Assembly: GCA_025360645.1 (NCBI GenBank)
Contig: JANYBT010000069.1
Coordinates: 1 to 38,347 of the forward strand
Direction of reading: 5' to 3'
Source of the DNA: Acidobacteriaceae bacterium
GTDB taxonomy: Bacteria > Acidobacteriota > Terriglobia > Terriglobales > Acidobacteriaceae
DNA length: 38,347 bases
Each line of letters begins with the position of its first letter. Positions within the stretch are counted from its first letter, which is position 1. The translations under genes were made by a program, and so were the position numbers. The notes under the pieces were generated by a model. That model worked only from the letters and a program-made list of their open reading frames with translations. It did not search any database and had not been told where the DNA came from. Below, in pieces: positions 34,679-38,347 of this stretch.

Positions 34679-35914
34679 CTACAGCAGCATCCCGGCGATG
34701 GAAGCGGACATGAGGTTCGCCATGGTTCCCGCCAGCATGGCACGCAGTCCCAAGCGGGCCAGTTCTCCGCGTTTGTTGGGAGCGAGGCCGCCGATGCCGC
34801 CGATCTGAATCCCAATTGAGCTGAAATTCGCGAACCCGCACAGCGCGAAGGTCGCAATGGTGAAGGAACGCGGATCCAAGATTGCTTTTTGCGGACCGAG
34901 TAGCGAGAACGCGACCGTCTCATTCAAAACCATGCGCGTTCCCAGAAGGCTGCCGATGGCGGGGCAATCTCGCCAGGGCACGCCGATGACCCAGGCCACC
35001 GGCGCGAATAAGGTTCCAAGAATTTGTTGCAGGCTGGAGGGGAACCACCAGACGCCAAGAACATTGTGGAGTCCGGCAAGAATGCCGTTGAGCAAGGCGA
35101 TGAGGGCGAGAAACGAAATCAGCATGGCGGCGACGTTGATGGCCAGGTGCAAGCCGTCGGTGGTGCCGCGTGAGATTGCGCCCAACAGGTTCTCGTCCTT
35201 TTCCGCTTGCTCTTCTTCTTCGCTCATCACCACCCGGCCGGCGGTTCTGGGGATTTCGGTTTCTGGTACCAGCATCTTCGACATCAGGATCGTGCCGGGG
35301 GCGGTCATGATGACCGCGCTCAATAGATGCTTGGGATCGGCGCCAAACGCGATGTACGCCGCCATGATGCCGCCCGATACGTGCGCCATGCCGCTGGTCA
35401 TCACGGTCATCAGCTCTGACCGGGTCAGGTCTGAAAGAAACGGCTTAATGGTGAGCGGCGCCTCCGTCTGCCCCATAAAGATGCTGGCAGCCACGTTCAG
35501 CGACTCGGCGCCGCTGGCTCCCATGAATTTAGTCATCACCCGGGCGGCCGCTTTGATGACAATCTGCATCACGCCGAAGTGGTAGAGGACGGCAAAAAAC
35601 GCTGCGATGAAGATGATGGTCGGCAGCACCTGAAAGGCAAAGTAGAAACCCATCGGCGAGCCCTGTTTCCCCAACGACCCGAAGACAAATTCGGAGCCCG
35701 CGAAGGCATAGGACAACAGCTTGTTGACCGCTGCTCCTGCGCGCTGGAAGATCTGGCGTCCAATCTCAGACCGCAGGACAAACACCGCGAAGGTGATCTG
35801 CAGGGTCAAGCCCCAAAATACGGTCTTGCCACGGATGGCCTTGCGGTTGGTCGAGAAAACATAGGCCAGCCCGAGCATGGTGAGCAGACCGAGAATGCCG
35901 GTGAGTCGTCCCAT
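34679..35914 (-). CDS. nupC: Concentrative nucleoside transporter (CNT/NupC family)
   Basis: This 411-residue inner-membrane protein has about 8-10 transmembrane segments and the CNT pattern: VLPTIIFIAAFFAVLYHFGVM, ESLNVAASIFMGQTEAPL, LTRSELMTVMTSGMAHVSGG and FANFSSIGIQIGGIGGLAP near the end. CNT proteins import nucleosides with sodium or protons. Its ATG follows the phosphorylase stop directly (TAG then ATG), with GAGGAA inside the preceding gene as ribosome-binding site. As the last gene of a cytidine deaminase-phosphorylase-transporter operon it most likely takes up pyrimidine nucleosides. The symbol follows the family name only. Confidence 0.9.
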   Translation of the reverse strand: MGRLTGILGLLTMLGLAYVFSTNRKAIRGKTVFWGLTLQITFAVFVLRSEIGRQIFQRAGAAVNKLLSYAFAGSEFVFGSLGKQGSPMGFYFAFQVLPTIIFIAAFFAVLYHFGVMQIVIKAAARVMTKFMGASGAESLNVAASIFMGQTEAPLTIKPFLSDLTRSELMTVMTSGMAHVSGGIMAAYIAFGADPKHLLSAVIMTAPGTILMSKMLVPETEIPRTAGRVVMSEEEEQAEKDENLLGAISRGTTDGLHLAINVAAMLISFLALIALLNGILAGLHNVLGVWWFPSSLQQILGTLFAPVAWVIGVPWRDCPAIGSLLGTRMVLNETVAFSLLGPQKAILDPRSFTIATFALCGFANFSSIGIQIGGIGGLAPNKRGELARLGLRAMLAGTMANLMSASIAGMLL

Positions 35915-37228
35915 CTATTGTTCCTCTTTGTAAATCACACGATGAATTAATTTTGGTGTTGACGCTGGAGGAGTCGGCGCAATGGCGTAGCTCTCGGCCA
36001 GCAATTCACGAGCGCGGATGGCTTGCGCATCGGAGTGGCAGTGGATGGTGCAGAGGGGTTCGCCCTCAACCACCGAGTCTCCGATTTTTTTGTGCACTAC
36101 GATTCCAACTGCCGGATCAACGGCGTCCTCTTTGCGTTCGCGACCTCCGCCCAAGACCACACAAGCCGTGCCGACAGACTCGCATTGGATGGAGGCGATG
36201 TACCCGACAGCCGGGCTGGGAACTTCCACCCGATGTTCGGCGGCCGGCAACCGCGACGGATCGTCAATGGCGCGAACATCCCCGCCCTGCAGTTGCACCA
36301 TGTCCCGGAACTTCGCCAAGGCTTTACCGGAGTCCAAAAGCTCGCGGGCCAAAGTACGGCCCTGCTCAAGCGTTGCGCTAGCGCCGCCCAGGCGGAACAT
36401 CCAGGCGGCCAACTCCAGGCACAGGGTGCGCAAGTCCGCTGGGCCCGCGCCGTGCATTACATCGAGACACTCGCGGACTTCCAACGCATTGCCAACCATG
36501 CGGCCGAGCGGTTGATCCATGTTGGTGATGAGAGCCACCATCTGCTTTCCCATTTGCTCTCCGGTCTGCACCATCAGCTCGGCCAGGAAAACCGCGTCTT
36601 CCTCTTTCTTCATGAACGCCCCCGAGCCGGTCTTGACGTCGAGCACCAGCGCATCGGTGCCTTCCGCAAGCTTCTTGCTCATAATTGAGGCGCAGATCAG
36701 ATAGGGGCTCTCCACGGTGCCGGTCACATCGCGCAGGGCATAGAGCTTGCGGTCCGCGGGGGCGATGTCCGCAGTTTGGCCAATCATGGCGCAGCCACAA
36801 CTTTCCAGAACCTGACGGAACTCAGACACCGGCAGGTTGGCTCGAAATCGCGGAATGGACTCCAGCTTGTCGAGCGTGCCCCCGGTATGGCCCAAGCCGC
36901 GGCCGCTAATCATGGGAACGTACATGCCCCCAGCCGCGACCAGTGGCGCCAGCACCAGCGAAGTCTTGTCGCCCACGCCTCCAGTGGAGTGCTTATCCAC
37001 TTTCCTTCCCGGCAACGACGCAAGCTCGAGGATCTCGCCGGAATGCAACATGGAGTGGGTGAGCGCGGCGGTTTCGTCGCGGGTCATGCCGCGCAACACC
37101 ACCGCCATCAGCCACGCGGCGATTTGGTAGTCGGGGACAGAGTCGCGGGTGTAGGCATTGACTAGAAACTCTACTTCCACGGCTGAGAGGGCGCCGCCAT
37201 CGCGCTTTTTGCGAATCAGGTCAACCAT
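35915..37228 (-). CDS. pdp: Pyrimidine-nucleoside/thymidine phosphorylase
   Basis: This 437-residue enzyme starts at the ATG at 37228; longer in-frame readings would overlap the cytidine deaminase gene. It has the type 2 nucleoside phosphorylase pattern: MVDLIRKKRDGG, the phosphate-binding KHSTGGVGDKTS (79-90), the signature SGRGLGHTGGTLDKLES (108-124) and the lysine-rich MKKEEDAVFLAELM segment. It splits uridine, deoxyuridine or thymidine with phosphate into base and (deoxy)ribose 1-phosphate. Whether it is thymidine-specific (deoA) or broad (pdp) cannot be settled. The length and position beside cdd favour pdp. It sits 32 bp after cdd and directly before the transporter. Confidence 0.9.
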   Translation of the reverse strand: MVDLIRKKRDGGALSAVEVEFLVNAYTRDSVPDYQIAAWLMAVVLRGMTRDETAALTHSMLHSGEILELASLPGRKVDKHSTGGVGDKTSLVLAPLVAAGGMYVPMISGRGLGHTGGTLDKLESIPRFRANLPVSEFRQVLESCGCAMIGQTADIAPADRKLYALRDVTGTVESPYLICASIMSKKLAEGTDALVLDVKTGSGAFMKKEEDAVFLAELMVQTGEQMGKQMVALITNMDQPLGRMVGNALEVRECLDVMHGAGPADLRTLCLELAAWMFRLGGASATLEQGRTLARELLDSGKALAKFRDMVQLQGGDVRAIDDPSRLPAAEHRVEVPSPAVGYIASIQCESVGTACVVLGGGRERKEDAVDPAVGIVVHKKIGDSVVEGEPLCTIHCHSDAQAIRARELLAESYAIAPTPPASTPKLIHRVIYKEEQ

Positions 37229-37260
37229 GCGAAATGCGGGCTGAGGAGCACCGGGATGAG

Positions 37261-37713
37261 TCACTTGAGGCGAAATCCGTCTGGAAGAAGGTCGGTGATG
37301 GAAGCTTGCTGCGATCCCTTCTTGCCCTGAAAAAACACAATTGCGTCGGGCCCGAACTCGTAGATGACCTGACGGCAGGCGCCGCATGGCGAGCACGGGA
37401 CCCCCTGTTCATTGGCAACCGCGACCGCCAGGATTTCCAGCCCAGGGCCTTGCTTGGCCACCGCGGCGAAAATGGCGGTGCGTTCTGCGCAGTTGGTCAT
37501 GCCATAGGAGGCATTTTCCACGTTGCAGCCGAGGAATACATCGCCGGCAGACGTAAGGATTGCAGCCCCCACTTTGAAGTTGGAGTAAGGGGCATAGGCG
37601 TTCTTCATGGCCTGGCGCGCAGAACGCAACAGTTGCGCGCGACCGATTTTTGCAAGGTTTTTCTTCGGCACTCGTCGGACCCAAAAATAGCTGTCGATAC
37701 AATGGCAAGTCAT
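37261..37713 (-). CDS. cdd: Cytidine deaminase
   Basis: This 150-residue enzyme deaminates cytidine and deoxycytidine to uridine and deoxyuridine. The zinc site is clear: C75-A-E77, with E77 as proton shuttle, and PCGAC with C110 and C113. YAPYSNFKVGAA and GCNVENASYGMTNCAERTA are family hallmarks. The first 20 or so residues precede the usual family start, and the ribosome-binding site is weak, so a GTG at 37671 (giving 136 residues) is a possible true start. It is the first gene of the cdd-phosphorylase-transporter operon, whose products together salvage pyrimidine nucleosides. Confidence 0.92.
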   Translation of the reverse strand: MTCHCIDSYFWVRRVPKKNLAKIGRAQLLRSARQAMKNAYAPYSNFKVGAAILTSAGDVFLGCNVENASYGMTNCAERTAIFAAVAKQGPGLEILAVAVANEQGVPCSPCGACRQVIYEFGPDAIVFFQGKKGSQQASITDLLPDGFRLK

Positions 37714-37757
37714 TGTAACCCGTGGCCGCCACCAGCCGTGACCACAATTACGCCACG

Positions 37758-37785
37758 AAAAAAGGGAGCCCGTGAGCTGGCCCCC
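37758..37785 (-). terminator. Rho-independent terminator after the ASH/FG-GAP protein gene
   Basis: On the minus strand GGGGGCC (37785-37779) pairs with GGCTCCC (37770-37764), one pair being G-U, around an 8-base loop, and is followed by six T residues (37763-37758). It lies 28 bp past the stop at 37814. Confidence 0.8.
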
Positions 37786-37813
37786 AAACGCATTGTGAGT
37801 AGCCAGATCCGAG

Positions 37814-38347
37814 CTATTTTCCGGTTCCGCTCAAGCTGACCACATAGGATGCGTTTCGCGCTGCGGTTCCGATGAGCACCGTCGCGCTGCGCGCACCGAC
37901 CGCTTGCGGAGTGAAGGTAATGGTCACGCTGCAAGACTTGCCGCCCGGAACCGCGATGCCCGCGCAGTTGTTGGTCTGCGAGAAATCGCCGGGGTTGGCG
38001 CCAGTAAGCGAAATAGTGTTGATTTGCAAATCTGCCACACCGGAACTGGAGATCGTGACCACGCGCAACGCGCCGCTGGTCCCGACTTTTTGCGAACCGA
38101 AGTTGACGGGGTTGGGATCGAAGGCGATCACCGGGTTATTGCGCACGATCATGGTTCCGTAGGTGCCCGTGATGGTCGCATCCAGAGCATGGTAGCCGAT
38201 GAAATCCACCATCGCCAGTTGCAAGATACTCGGCCGAGGCATCAGGAAGTCGTTGTGGGTATAAAACGTCCCGTCCCCTTTGCCGCGCAAGACGCTGAGA
38301 TAGTCGGCAAAGCCGGCCACCACGTCGTTGTTGCCATCGCCGTCCAC
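37814..38347 (-). CDS. Secreted FG-GAP and ASH-domain protein (3' part only)
   Basis: The visible 177 residues are the C-terminus of a larger protein entering from the right edge. They begin inside an FG-GAP/VCBS blade (DGDGNNDVVAGFADYLSVL, GKGDGTFYTH). A linker leads to an immunoglobulin-like ASH/HYDIN-type domain, NFGSQKVGTSGALRVVTISS, then LTGANPGDFSQTNNCAGIAV, GGKSCSVTITFTPQAVGARSA and a final SLSGTGK. Such modules are common repeated elements in large extracellular proteins of Acidobacteriota, where they probably serve adhesion or structure. The stop is a TAG at 37816-37814 and a good terminator follows. The start of the gene is not in this window. Confidence 0.82.
   Translation of the reverse strand: MDGDGNNDVVAGFADYLSVLRGKGDGTFYTHNDFLMPRPSILQLAMVDFIGYHALDATITGTYGTMIVRNNPVIAFDPNPVNFGSQKVGTSGALRVVTISSSGVADLQINTISLTGANPGDFSQTNNCAGIAVPGGKSCSVTITFTPQAVGARSATVLIGTAARNASYVVSLSGTGK

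Overview
The window looks like a chromosomal segment of a GC-rich soil or peat bacterium of the phylum Acidobacteriota (class Terriglobia, Koribacter-like). This is inferred from gene content: an Oar-like TonB-dependent receptor with an N-terminal carboxypeptidase-regulatory domain, paralogous CRTAC1-type FG-GAP/ASPIC-UnbV proteins beside a long TPR protein, a kinase-ATPase-TPR signalling protein, many exported glycoside hydrolases, and a large ASH/FG-GAP secreted protein. I saw no rRNA, tRNA, transposase, integrase or CRISPR array.

Layout. 1-587 (minus): start of a TonB-dependent receptor running off the left edge. 837-2618 (minus): exported TPR protein. 2734-6356: two convergent CRTAC1 paralogues. 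6429-10803 (plus): exported six-hairpin glycosidase, then exported GH13 alpha-glucosidase. 10845-12176 (minus): sugar-porter MFS transporter. 12394-16062 (plus): GntR-LacI chimeric regulator, Tat-exported GH32 fructosidase and a DUF4105 membrane protein. 16071-25254 (minus): a four-gene operon of two tandem FAD-dependent oxidoreductases, a 1282-residue Ser/Thr kinase-ATPase-TPR protein and an acetoacetate-decarboxylase-like protein. 25255-25695: operon leader plus a gene-poor stretch. 25696-27361 (minus): small secreted protein and thiolase. 27557-34625 (plus): sugar-binding lipoprotein, GlcG/HbpS-like protein, aromatic amino acid decarboxylase-like PLP enzyme, GH27 alpha-galactosidase and a large GH63-like glycosidase. 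34679-37713 (minus): pyrimidine salvage operon (cytidine deaminase, pyrimidine-nucleoside phosphorylase, CNT transporter). 37814-38347 (minus): C-terminus of a secreted ASH/FG-GAP protein.

How the genes work together. The 6.4-16 kb block is a carbohydrate locus: exported glycosidases release sugars, an MFS porter imports them, and a regulator divergent to the porter and translationally coupled to GH32 probably controls uptake and fructan or sucrose hydrolysis through palindromes in the shared intergenic region. The 27.5-34.6 kb block adds sugar capture and alpha-galactoside or other glycan cleavage. The 16-25 kb operon is the best candidate for an undescribed system. Its genes overlap by 4 bp, lie 6 bp apart and overlap by 4 bp in turn, so two redox enzymes, a signalling hub and a lyase-type enzyme are probably made together, apparently behind a structured 5' leader. 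Product and trigger are unknown.
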